NCBI GenBank assembly: GCA_041844835.1
Contig: JBGZBU010000036.1
Span: 1-7,972, forward strand
Length of the DNA: 7,972 nt
Direction of reading: 5' to 3'
Origin: CAUUCX01 sp041844835
GTDB lineage: Bacteria; Bacillota; Clostridia; Peptostreptococcales; Anaerovoracaceae
This document shows positions 1 to 4,898 of the stretch, piece by piece (position 1 is the stretch's first letter; every line of letters begins with the position of its first letter). The notes beneath the pieces are model-generated. The model saw only the letters and a program-made list of their open reading frames with translations, searched no databases and was not told where the DNA came from. The position numbers and the translations under genes are program-made.

Positions 1-10
1 ATAATGTCAA

Positions 11-46
11 CTCCCTTACTAGCCGCGCGATATTTGTGGTGCGCGG
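11..46 (-). promoter_or_regulatory. GC hairpin and ribosome binding site at the left edge
   Basis: On the minus strand, CCGCGC (41-46) can pair with GCGCGG (23-28) around a 12-nt loop. The hairpin is followed by AAGGGAG (17 down to 11), a good Shine-Dalgarno sequence. The last two bases of the window on this strand are AT, 8 nt after the SD, so an ATG completed by the next base outside the window would be ideally placed. A leftward gene therefore probably begins exactly at the edge. Its identity cannot be seen. Confidence 0.25.
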
Positions 47-94
47 ACATCCATGCCAAACGACAATTAAACAATTAAGCAATCATTTAATTAT

Positions 95-123
95 AATATG
101 CCATAAAGAGCTCCAGCTGTCAA
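95..123 (-). promoter_or_regulatory. Possible leftward promoter for a gene beyond the left edge
   Basis: Read on the minus strand, a perfect -35 hexamer TTGACA (118-123) is followed after 17 bp by CATATT (95-100), which matches four of six -10 bases. A TATAAT (90-95) also lies nearby but at a poor 22-bp spacing. The promoter would fire away from the AraC gene towards position 1. The stretch 1-250 has no convincing coding sequence, so this is its most likely content. It is inferred from hexamers only. Confidence 0.35.
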
Positions 124-250
124 ATCAAATTTATTTCGCTGTTCAGCTCATTTCTCTTATTTCTTCCCCGGGTTCACTTATTTTGCTTGTTTCGTTTATT
201 CCGGATGTGCGATTGGCGCGATTAAAACGCATTGTTAATAATGTGTGCGA

Positions 251-1282
251 CTAATCGGTTTGTGGAGTTTTCCCATATTGTGGGGTTTTATCGGAAGTGA
301 TTTTTTTCAGTTCCCTCGGATAGATTCCCTTGTATTTTTTGAAGCAGGCGCTGAACTTGCTGTGCGATGAATAGCCGACGGATTTCGCTATGTCCTGTAT
401 TTTTAGCGATGAATTGATGAGCAGGGTTTCTGCAATATTCATCCGCCTGCGCTGAGAATACTCGGTTATGCTCAATTGATATTTTTGTTTAAACAATTTT
501 TTTAATTTGGTTCCGCTCATCATTGCGATTTTTTCGAGGGTTCCCTGCGGAACGCTTATGGCATAATGATCATCGAGATAGCTGGCGACATTTTTGAGCG
601 CCTCGTCATCATCCGCCGAGATGCGGACGGAATTTTTATTCACAAACGCGTTTATCGTTATGCTCAGCCATTCTTTCGCTTTTGCCTCAAAGAAAATTTC
701 AGCAGCCGGCGAGCTCATTTTACAATTCAAGATGTCTTTTACCAGCGATTCCAGGGGCTTGCCGATGACGGATTTTGTGTTGAAAAAAACGTCGGAGTAG
801 GTGATGCCGCTCCTTTTTTTCAGTGAAGACATATATTCATCGATCATTTCCTTTTTAAAATATATCCCTACACCCAGATATGGGAAATTGCCGTGCAGCA
901 AAAACCGGGAGGCATTCCCCTCATTGTTCGCATCAATAATGTACAGGGAATTTGCCGATAAAGTCTGATAAGGATTGAAACTTTCGCCGTTAGCGCTCAC
1001 TATATATGAAGAATAAAAGGACATAAATTGCCGCATATCGAGAAAATTTGCACGTATGACTTCTTTTTTTATAAAAAAATCATGAATATCAATAATGAAA
1101 GAGTCTGTTTCGTAAAACCAATAGCTTCCCTCAGCCTCATCTGTTGAAACGTGAAAAGAATGCCCTACATCGCAATATTTGTTGTTTTCGCAAGGCTCCG
1201 CGCCCAAATGTTCTTTTACAAATTCCAAATAATTCATCTCATTCACCCCATTCACCTGCTCATCCCGTTCACCCATTTCCAT
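251..1282 (-). CDS. AraC-family transcriptional regulator
   Basis: A cytosolic DNA-binding regulator of 343 residues. The C-terminal AraC/XylS double helix-turn-helix (about 225-330) is clear. The first helix-turn-helix is around LEKIAMMSGTKLKKLFKQKY (249-268). The second is IQDIAKSVGYSSHSKFSACF (295-314), followed by KKYKG..P.E.K, the family's typical ending. The N-terminal 200 residues presumably sense a ligand, but I do not recognise the domain. The ATG at 1282 is preceded by AGGAAG at 6-nt spacing. An internal ATG at 1237 (residue 16), preceded by GGGGTGA, is also plausible, because the first 15 residues are encoded by a degenerate repeat. It is divergent from a MATE pump, a common regulator/target arrangement, so it probably controls that pump and perhaps itself. 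The ligand is unknown. Confidence 0.9.
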   Translation of the reverse strand: MEMGERDEQVNGVNEMNYLEFVKEHLGAEPCENNKYCDVGHSFHVSTDEAEGSYWFYETDSFIIDIHDFFIKKEVIRANFLDMRQFMSFYSSYIVSANGESFNPYQTLSANSLYIIDANNEGNASRFLLHGNFPYLGVGIYFKKEMIDEYMSSLKKRSGITYSDVFFNTKSVIGKPLESLVKDILNCKMSSPAAEIFFEAKAKEWLSITINAFVNKNSVRISADDDEALKNVASYLDDHYAISVPQGTLEKIAMMSGTKLKKLFKQKYQLSITEYSQRRRMNIAETLLINSSLKIQDIAKSVGYSSHSKFSACFKKYKGIYPRELKKITSDKTPQYGKTPQTD

Positions 1283-1323
1283 TTTATACTTCCTATCCCG
1301 TTTGGACTTTATCCCGAACAGAC

Positions 1324-1341
1324 TTAGATAGGCATAGCTAA
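1324..1341. promoter_or_regulatory. Imperfect palindrome at the AraC transcription start
   Basis: TTAGATAGGCATAGCTAA agrees with its own reverse complement at 14 of 18 positions, including TTAG/CTAA ends. It sits where the AraC transcript is predicted to begin, which would suit autoregulation. It is 18 bp, so it does not fit the 19-bp DtxR-type box well despite similar ends. Confidence 0.3.
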
Positions 1342-1349
1342 TTGTAACA
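1341..1349 (-). promoter_or_regulatory. Extended -10 promoter of the AraC gene
   Basis: Read on the minus strand, TGTTACAAT is an extended -10 element (TG, one base, then TACAAT, five of six to TATAAT). No good -35 lies 16-19 bp upstream, which is usual for extended -10 promoters. Transcription would start near 1334, inside the imperfect palindrome 1324-1341, leaving a leader of about 50 nt. Confidence 0.45.
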
Positions 1350-1370
1350 TATTTTTTTAAATGATACGAT
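1342..1370 (+). promoter_or_regulatory. Candidate MATE promoter
   Basis: TTGTAA (1342-1347) and TACGAT (1365-1370) are separated by exactly 17 bp, each matching four of six consensus bases. The -35 overlaps the -10 of the divergent AraC promoter on the other strand, so the two would compete for polymerase. The -10 is the left arm of an inverted repeat (1364-1385). Confidence 0.35.
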
Positions 1371-1385
1371 ATACCTCAATCGTAT
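1364..1385. promoter_or_regulatory. Inverted repeat, putative operator in the AraC/MATE gap
   Basis: ATACGAT (1364-1370) and ATCGTAT (1379-1385) are perfect 7-bp inverted arms with an 8-bp spacer. The left arm coincides with the predicted MATE -10, so a protein bound here could block that promoter. The structure is directly visible; its role as an operator is inferred. Confidence 0.4.
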
Positions 1386-1466
1386 AGCTGCAAATATCAT
1401 CAGATAAACGGCTTGTGCGGATTTGTTTTGTCTGTTTGTAGCATAAGAAATGGGAAATCTGAGAAA

Positions 1467-2840
1467 ATGGGGGTCAATATAGTGGAAACGATAAAAGAAA
1501 AAAATATGATATTGCATGACGGGATGATAAAAACATGCTTCAAACTGTCCTTGCCTGCAGTTGTCGCAATGTTGCTTTACGGGCTGAACACGGTTTTTGA
1601 CGCAATATTTGTGGGAAATTTCGTGGGAGAAGAGGCTCTTGCGGGTGTTTCTATAGTCTATCCGCTCACGCAGGTAACGCTCGGCTTGGGTTCCCTTGTC
1701 GGTGTGGGGGCGGGCTCATATCTAAGCATTTTGATAGGTGAGAACAATACGAAAATCCAAAGGAGAATATTGGGAAACGCAAATACGATTATTGTTGCAC
1801 TGACCGTGCTCACCATGTTTTTCGGATTTCTATTGATGAATCCGCTGCTGAAATTAATCGGCGCAAGCGGAAATGATTTGGTTTTTGCAAAAGAATATTA
1901 TTCCGTCGTGCTTTTAGGCTCAATATTTTGGATAGGCGGTCTGGCGTATAATATGGTGGTGAGAGCTGAGGGCAAGATGCTGAAAGCGGCTGTCATGATG
2001 GGAATAGGGATGATCGTCAATATCATCGTGAATTACATTCTGATGGCAAGGCTGGGAATGGGCGTAAAGGGCGCGGCGCATGGAACCAATATAGCGATGT
2101 TTGTATATTGTCTGCTGTTTTTTATATACTGCCGCAGAAAAAAAGCAAGTTTTGAGACAAACGAGCTGAAATTTTATTTCGATAAAGACATAATGAAAGA
2201 TATTATAAGTATCGGAGTGCCCGCATTTATAATGACCGTCATGACTGTGATTCAGGGTTTGATTATTTTGAAGGCTCTAAATACTTTCGGGACGACTTCC
2301 GACGTGTCTTTTTATGGGATGGTCTTCAGAATATTGAATCTTTTAATGACGCCGATCTACGGCCTGATGAGAGCGCTGCAGCCTGCGGTAGGTATAAACT
2401 ACGGAGCGGGGAATGTGGACAGGGTCATCGGCTTTTATAAGGTATTTTCAGCGGTTGCATTTCTGCTTGTGCTGCCGATGTGGTTATGCACGATAATATT
2501 CCCTGAATTCGTGTTGCATCTAATGCTCCCCTCGGGCGAATTCGCCGCAACCGATTTAAACTACTTCAAGGTCATTATTCTAATACTGCCGATGCTTTGT
2601 GTCGTGCTGACCGCAATGACGTTTTTCCCGTCCATAAAAAAACCGAAACCTGCGATGTTCCTCGGGATAGGAAGACAGGTATTTCTGTATATTCCGTTGA
2701 TGATCATTCTCCCCAGAATTTTCGGGATAGGGTCGATTTACTACGGAGCCTTTGCGATCGATTTATTCGTGACATTTGTAGTCATCATTATGATGATGAA
2801 AGAATTCAAAATCCTGAGGAATCGTCCGACTGGAGGTTGA
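1467..2840 (+). CDS. MATE family efflux transporter
   Basis: An integral membrane exporter of about 457 residues, a normal length for the multidrug and toxic compound extrusion family, which uses sodium or proton gradients to expel cationic compounds. Two MatE halves are evident, each rich in membrane segments. The first begins with LSLPAVVAMLLYGLNTVFDA (about 28-47). The second carries LNLLMTPIYGLMRALQPAVG followed by INYGAG, typical of the MepA-like branch. A charged linker (RRKKASFETNELK) separates the halves. The segment usually reading Asn-x-x-x-Asp in relatives appears here as NIIVNYILM. The start is uncertain: ATG 1467 has only a weak upstream GGGA, GTG 1482 is in frame behind a G-run, and a TTG at 1413 would add 18 unlikely residues. 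It is transcribed away from the AraC gene, its likely regulator. Substrate unknown. Confidence 0.9.
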   Translation: MGVNIVETIKEKNMILHDGMIKTCFKLSLPAVVAMLLYGLNTVFDAIFVGNFVGEEALAGVSIVYPLTQVTLGLGSLVGVGAGSYLSILIGENNTKIQRRILGNANTIIVALTVLTMFFGFLLMNPLLKLIGASGNDLVFAKEYYSVVLLGSIFWIGGLAYNMVVRAEGKMLKAAVMMGIGMIVNIIVNYILMARLGMGVKGAAHGTNIAMFVYCLLFFIYCRRKKASFETNELKFYFDKDIMKDIISIGVPAFIMTVMTVIQGLIILKALNTFGTTSDVSFYGMVFRILNLLMTPIYGLMRALQPAVGINYGAGNVDRVIGFYKVFSAVAFLLVLPMWLCTIIFPEFVLHLMLPSGEFAATDLNYFKVIILILPMLCVVLTAMTFFPSIKKPKPAMFLGIGRQVFLYIPLMIILPRIFGIGSIYYGAFAIDLFVTFVVIIMMMKEFKILRNRPTGG

Positions 2841-2847
2841 CATACGG

Positions 2848-2867
2848 CCACGAGTGCATGCACTTGG
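2848..2867. terminator. Possible bidirectional terminator between MATE and CHR genes
   Basis: The 32-bp gap between the convergent stop codons contains the perfect palindrome AGTGCATGCACT (2853-2864). Flanking CCA and TGG extend it into a bulged stem of about 7 bp in either direction. There is no real T-tract on either strand (only TGTTTCT to the right), so termination is inferred mainly from the position between convergent genes. Confidence 0.35.
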
Positions 2868-2872
2868 TGTTT

Positions 2873-3436
2873 CTACGCCAGCAGGTATAAGGCGGCGGTT
2901 ATAAGCCCCGCGCCCAGCATTACGTATATCGGAGCGAACTTCTTTTTTCGCAGAATCAGGAAGCAAACGACGAAAATTGCAATTGCACCGATGTCGGGGA
3001 CCGCGGAAGTAACAGACCCGCCGGATTCCCCGTAAATCGCAATGATGAGGAGAGAGACGCCCGCAGACGCGATCATCGCGGTTACTACCGGCTGCAATCC
3101 CAGGAGAACTCCCTGCACCGCGCTCATCCCCTTGAATCTGTAATATAAAAACGCGAGCAACATAAGAACCGCACAGGGCGGCAGTGCGCATCCCAGCGTT
3201 GCCGCTACGGCGCCGGGAAGCCCCGCGGTTTCAATCCCGACAAATGTGGCGGAATTTATTGCGATGGGCCCGGGCGTCACCTCGGAAATGCTCAGGATAT
3301 CCGCAAATTGATTCATATCAATCCATGCGCGGCGTTCCACTGCCTCTTCCCGTATCAGTGGAATTGCCGCGTAGCCGCCGCCCAAACTGAGCAGTCCTAT
3401 CTTTGAAAAACTCAGAAACAACTCAATAAGAATCAC
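2873..3436 (-). CDS. Chromate transporter (CHR) family protein, second subunit
   Basis: A hydrophobic single-CHR-domain protein of 187 residues, the short type that usually works as a pair (compare the ywrB/ywrA arrangement in Bacillus). It carries the family motif GGGYAAIPLIRE (about 19-30) and the canonical TPGPIAINSATFVG (about 54-67), followed by several membrane segments. The start is GTG, overlapping the upstream gene's TGA as GTGA. A strong AGGAGGTGA sits about 9 nt upstream, inside the end of that gene, so the two are translationally coupled. The family exports chromate in some bacteria, but many members in anaerobes have no proven substrate, so chromate resistance is not established here. 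Confidence 0.88.
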   Translation of the reverse strand: MILIELFLSFSKIGLLSLGGGYAAIPLIREEAVERRAWIDMNQFADILSISEVTPGPIAINSATFVGIETAGLPGAVAATLGCALPPCAVLMLLAFLYYRFKGMSAVQGVLLGLQPVVTAMIASAGVSLLIIAIYGESGGSVTSAVPDIGAIAIFVVCFLILRKKKFAPIYVMLGAGLITAALYLLA

Positions 3437-4059
3437 TCGCTTTCACCTCCTTCGTTCGTTTTGTCCGCAGCGACCGGATCGCTCAAATTGCGTTTTTTGT
3501 TGAAAATCACCGCATCCAAAGCGCCGAGCAATGCCCCTGCAAGAATCACGAAAAACAAGTTGACCGCGAAAAAATGCACTGCAGCAAATGACGCGCTAAG
3601 CAGCACTAACGGGAAAATGCGCCGCTGCTTTGCTACGAAAAATCCCATTTCGATGGCTGCGTTCAAAACAAGCGCGGCAACTGCGCAGAGGATTCCCGAA
3701 AGCAACGCATGAGCAACGGGGTTAAAGGATAGCGTTTTATAAAGAAACGAAATTGCCGATATTATGACAAGCGGCGGGAACACCGCGCCCAGGACGCTTA
3801 CGAGTGCTCCGCAGATTCCCGCTACGCGATGACCCGCCAAAAATGAAGTATTTATCGCAATTGCACCCGGCGCGGATTGCGCTATGGATATTAAATCCAT
3901 CATCTCATCTTCATCTATCCACGCAAGTTCATCCACAAACTTGCGGCGAATCAGCGGCACCATCACATATCCGCCGCCGAAAGTGGATGCACTGATTTTT
4001 AATGTTGATGTAAAAAGAATGCGATATTTTCGCAGCTTATCCTTGTTTAACTTGTTCAA
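3433..4059 (-). CDS. Chromate transporter (CHR) family protein, first subunit
   Basis: A short-type CHR membrane protein of 208 residues with FGGGYVMVPLIRR (about 27-39) near the N-terminus and a run of membrane helices, ending in a charged tail (DPVAADKTNEGGESE). The signature usually written PGPxAIN reads APGAIAIN here (63-70), with Ala replacing the second Pro, whereas its partner keeps PGP. The start is taken as TTG at 4059. An in-frame stop lies three codons upstream and no ATG or GTG occurs before the first helix. GAGG lies 12 nt upstream, a long spacing. It is first in a two-gene operon and overlaps the second gene by 4 nt. The two proteins presumably form a heterodimeric or antiparallel transporter. 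Confidence 0.88.
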   Translation of the reverse strand: MNKLNKDKLRKYRILFTSTLKISASTFGGGYVMVPLIRRKFVDELAWIDEDEMMDLISIAQSAPGAIAINTSFLAGHRVAGICGALVSVLGAVFPPLVIISAISFLYKTLSFNPVAHALLSGILCAVAALVLNAAIEMGFFVAKQRRIFPLVLLSASFAAVHFFAVNLFFVILAGALLGALDAVIFNKKRNLSDPVAADKTNEGGESE

Positions 4060-4072
4060 TATGAATCACATC

Positions 4073-4151
4073 CTCAAAACAAACTACGGAGAAATCCCGG
4101 GGGAACTCAAAACAAAGTCCGGGCAGACCTCAAAAAACCTCAAAATAAAGT
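4073..4151. repeat. Short direct repeats in the CHR leader
   Basis: Copies of CTCAAAACAAACT occur at 4073-4085, 4106-4118 (CTCAAAACAAAGT) and 4139-4151 (CTCAAAATAAAGT), with a degenerate copy starting at 4129. In the minus-strand transcript they read as repeated TTTTGAG units ahead of the first CHR gene. The copy nearest the gene supplies the GAGG of its ribosome binding site. Function unknown. Confidence 0.5.
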
Positions 4152-4165
4152 TAAAAATCTCCCCC
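4099..4165 (-). promoter_or_regulatory. Long-range stem in the CHR mRNA leader
   Basis: In the minus-strand RNA, GGGGGAG (4165 to 4159) can pair with TTCCCCC (4105 to 4099): five G-C pairs, one A-U and one G-U. The stem encloses about 53 nt that include two of the direct repeats. The same G-rich segment can instead pair GGAGA (4162 to 4158) with TCTCC (4092 to 4088), so two exclusive folds are possible. It matches no riboswitch class I recognise and has no terminator T-tract. Confidence 0.35.
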
Positions 4166-4220
4166 AAAAATCGATACATGGAAAACAAACATACCAAAAT
4201 ATAAAACATATAATATATAA

Positions 4221-4242
4221 ATAATATACAAATGTATATTAT
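4221..4242. promoter_or_regulatory. Perfect 10-bp inverted repeat downstream of the CHR promoter
   Basis: ATAATATACA (4221-4230), a 2-bp spacer AA, and TGTATATTAT (4233-4242) are perfectly inverted. The site lies about +14 to +35 relative to the predicted CHR transcription start. A repressor bound here would block elongation or open complex formation, or the RNA could form a hairpin. The surrounding DNA is very AT-rich, so some chance pairing is expected, but 10 of 10 is notable. Confidence 0.45.
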
Positions 4243-4261
4243 GGAAGCAAATATATCATAA

Positions 4262-4290
4262 ATTATAACAGCAATTCGGCGATACGACAA
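4262..4290 (-). promoter_or_regulatory. Promoter of the CHR operon
   Basis: Read on the minus strand, TTGTCG (4285-4290) and TATAAT (4262-4267) are separated by exactly 17 bp, and the -10 is preceded by TG (TGTTATAAT), an extended -10 with a perfect hexamer. This is the strongest promoter-like sequence in the window. It predicts a start near 4255 and a leader of about 196 nt. The -35 lies inside the inverted repeat 4283-4297. Confidence 0.6.
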
Positions 4291-4297
4291 AATCGTA
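4283..4297. promoter_or_regulatory. Inverted repeat over the CHR -35 box
   Basis: TACGA (4283-4287) and TCGTA (4293-4297) flank a CAAAA spacer. The half-site TACGA/TCGTA is the same as in the AraC/MATE operator candidate (ATACGAT/ATCGTAT), though the spacing differs. Its overlap with the predicted -35 suggests an operator. This is inferred from position only. The rest of the gap to the feo side, 4300-4397, shows nothing I can name. Confidence 0.4.
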
Positions 4298-4397
4298 CGT
4301 GCATTTTTAAGATGTTTCACCCGGCGACGTTTTTTAGTGAGTTTCTCTTGGTTTTCTTCGGCTTTCCCCGCTTTTTTGAATATTTTTAAAAAAGGTA

Positions 4398-4426
4398 TTG
4401 AAATTTTTGTGCAATTAGCTTATGCT
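4398..4426 (+). promoter_or_regulatory. Promoter of feoA copy 1
   Basis: TTGAAA (4398-4403, five of six to TTGACA) and TATGCT (4421-4426, four of six) are separated by exactly 17 bp. Transcription would start near 4433, giving a short leader of about 39 nt to the ATG at 4472. The -10 hexamer is embedded in the palindrome 4415-4428, so the promoter is a natural target for a metal-responsive repressor. Confidence 0.55.
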
Positions 4427-4446
4427 AAGGTGAACGGTTAGACTAA
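4415..4446. promoter_or_regulatory. DtxR/IdeR-like palindromes at the feoA promoter
   Basis: TTAGC-TTAT-GCTAA (4415-4428) is a perfect inverted repeat that covers the predicted -10. Its first 14 bases resemble the core of the DtxR/IdeR box (TTAGGTTAGCCTAACCTAA), and over 19 bp I count 13 matches. A second palindrome, TTAGACTAA (4438-4446), is centred about 20 bp downstream, two helical turns away. Iron-dependent repression of feo genes by DtxR-family proteins is established in other bacteria. The assignment here is inferred from sequence likeness, and no regulator gene is in the window. Confidence 0.45.
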
Positions 4447-4471
4447 GATAATGGAAAGGAGCTGTGTATTG

Positions 4472-4681
4472 ATGCCACTTGCATTTGCAGATGCCGGCGC
4501 GGAAGTTGAACTCAAAGAGCTCAGAGGGGATGAAGCATTCAGACGACATATGGAGTCCTTGGGATTGATCAAGGGCAGCAAGGTTACTGTCATTTCCAAA
4601 AACAGCGGCAATATGATCATCGGCGTTAAGGGCAGCAGATTGGGAATCAATAAAGCGACAGCAAACAAGATAATCATATGA
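4472..4681 (+). CDS. feoA: FeoA family ferrous iron transport accessory protein, copy 1
   Basis: A small cytosolic SH3-like protein of 69 residues that supports FeoB. The FeoA fold is recognisable from MESLGLIKGSKVTVISKNSG, followed by GNMIIGVKGSRLGINKATANKIII, the core strands and the closing strand. The chosen ATG at 4472 follows AAAGGAG (4455-4461) at 10 nt. TTG 4469 sits 7 nt after it, and an in-frame ATG at 4451 lies upstream of the ribosome binding site and would add seven residues, so it is unlikely. It differs clearly from the second FeoA of the locus: it lacks the APLGDP loop and has SKNSGN instead. A probable terminator follows, so it may be made independently of feoB under the DtxR-like promoter. 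Confidence 0.9.
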   Translation: MPLAFADAGAEVELKELRGDEAFRRHMESLGLIKGSKVTVISKNSGNMIIGVKGSRLGINKATANKIII

Positions 4682-4704
4682 CTTACTGAAGACGGTTTGC
4701 GGGG

Positions 4705-4740
4705 ATGTGCATTTATCCATGATGCGCGCGTGTTTTTTTT
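4705..4740 (+). terminator. Rho-independent terminator after feoA copy 1
   Basis: GTGCAT (4707-4712) pairs with ATGCGC (4722-4727), including one G-U pair, around a 9-nt loop. An alternative register pairs ATGTGC with GCGCGT. The stem is followed by GCGTG and a run of eight T (4733-4740). The stem is modest but the T-tract is the longest in the feo region. Read-through into feoA copy 2 remains possible. Confidence 0.5.
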
Positions 4741-4797
4741 GTCCATTTTTGAGTTACTAGCAGCAAACGCAGGGGTAGTTCGTGTGTTCTGCTGATT

Positions 4798-4855
4798 TTA
4801 TAACTTTATATTTTTGTATTAGTTTTTTATGGCTTTATAACTTATAACTTATAAC
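4798..4855 (+). repeat. TTATAAC heptamer repeats
   Basis: Three perfect head-to-tail copies of TTATAAC occupy 4835-4855, followed by a partial TTA. A fourth copy stands alone at 4798-4804. Every copy contains TATAAC, five of six to the -10 consensus. The 7-bp unit can gain or lose copies by replication slippage. The array lies just upstream of feoA copy 2, where it would move or multiply -10 boxes. Confidence 0.6.
4814..4841 (+). promoter_or_regulatory. Candidate promoter of feoA copy 2 and feoB
   Basis: TTGTAT (4814-4819) and TATAAC (4836-4841) are separated by 16 bp. The -10 is the first unit of the heptamer array. The later units lie 23 and 30 bp from the -35, so only the first is well spaced. 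Start would be near 4848, with a leader of about 50 nt. It lies downstream of the probable terminator, consistent with a separate transcript. Confidence 0.4.
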
Positions 4856-4898
4856 TTACAGGATCGTAATCATAAATGTGAAAAGAGGTGAAACGGAT

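Noticed and set aside
228..249. Hairpin after the AraC stop codon as a terminator
   Set aside because: On the minus strand only CATT/AATG with mismatched flanks can pair, and just four T follow. That is too weak to call a terminator.
36..254. A 72-codon open frame on the plus strand left of the AraC gene
   Set aside because: It starts at GTG without a ribosome binding site, resembles no family I know, and lies over the leftward promoter and leader signals.
1324..1341. DtxR box in the AraC/MATE gap
   Set aside because: The ends TTAG and CTAA fit, but the 18-bp length breaks the register of the 19-bp consensus and the neighbouring genes are not iron genes.
4060..4255. Known riboswitch (for example fluoride or manganese type) in the CHR leader
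   Set aside because: I could not find the conserved core sequences of any class I know. Only an unnamed long-range stem and repeats are supported.
4084..4320. A 78-codon hydrophobic open frame on the minus strand upstream of the CHR genes
   Set aside because: It begins with GTG without a convincing ribosome binding site and runs through the predicted CHR promoter and inverted repeats. Its Ile, Phe and Tyr richness follows from the T-rich strand.
4331..4376. Terminator in the gap between the CHR promoter and feoA
   Set aside because: The CGGCTTTCCCCGCTTTTTT stretch gives at most a 3-bp stem, and both neighbouring genes are transcribed away from this point, so none is needed.
4415..4746. Two overlapping open frames of about 100 codons on the minus strand opposite feoA copy 1
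   Set aside because: They mirror the feoA coding sequence and the terminator, have no ribosome binding sites and no recognisable domain.
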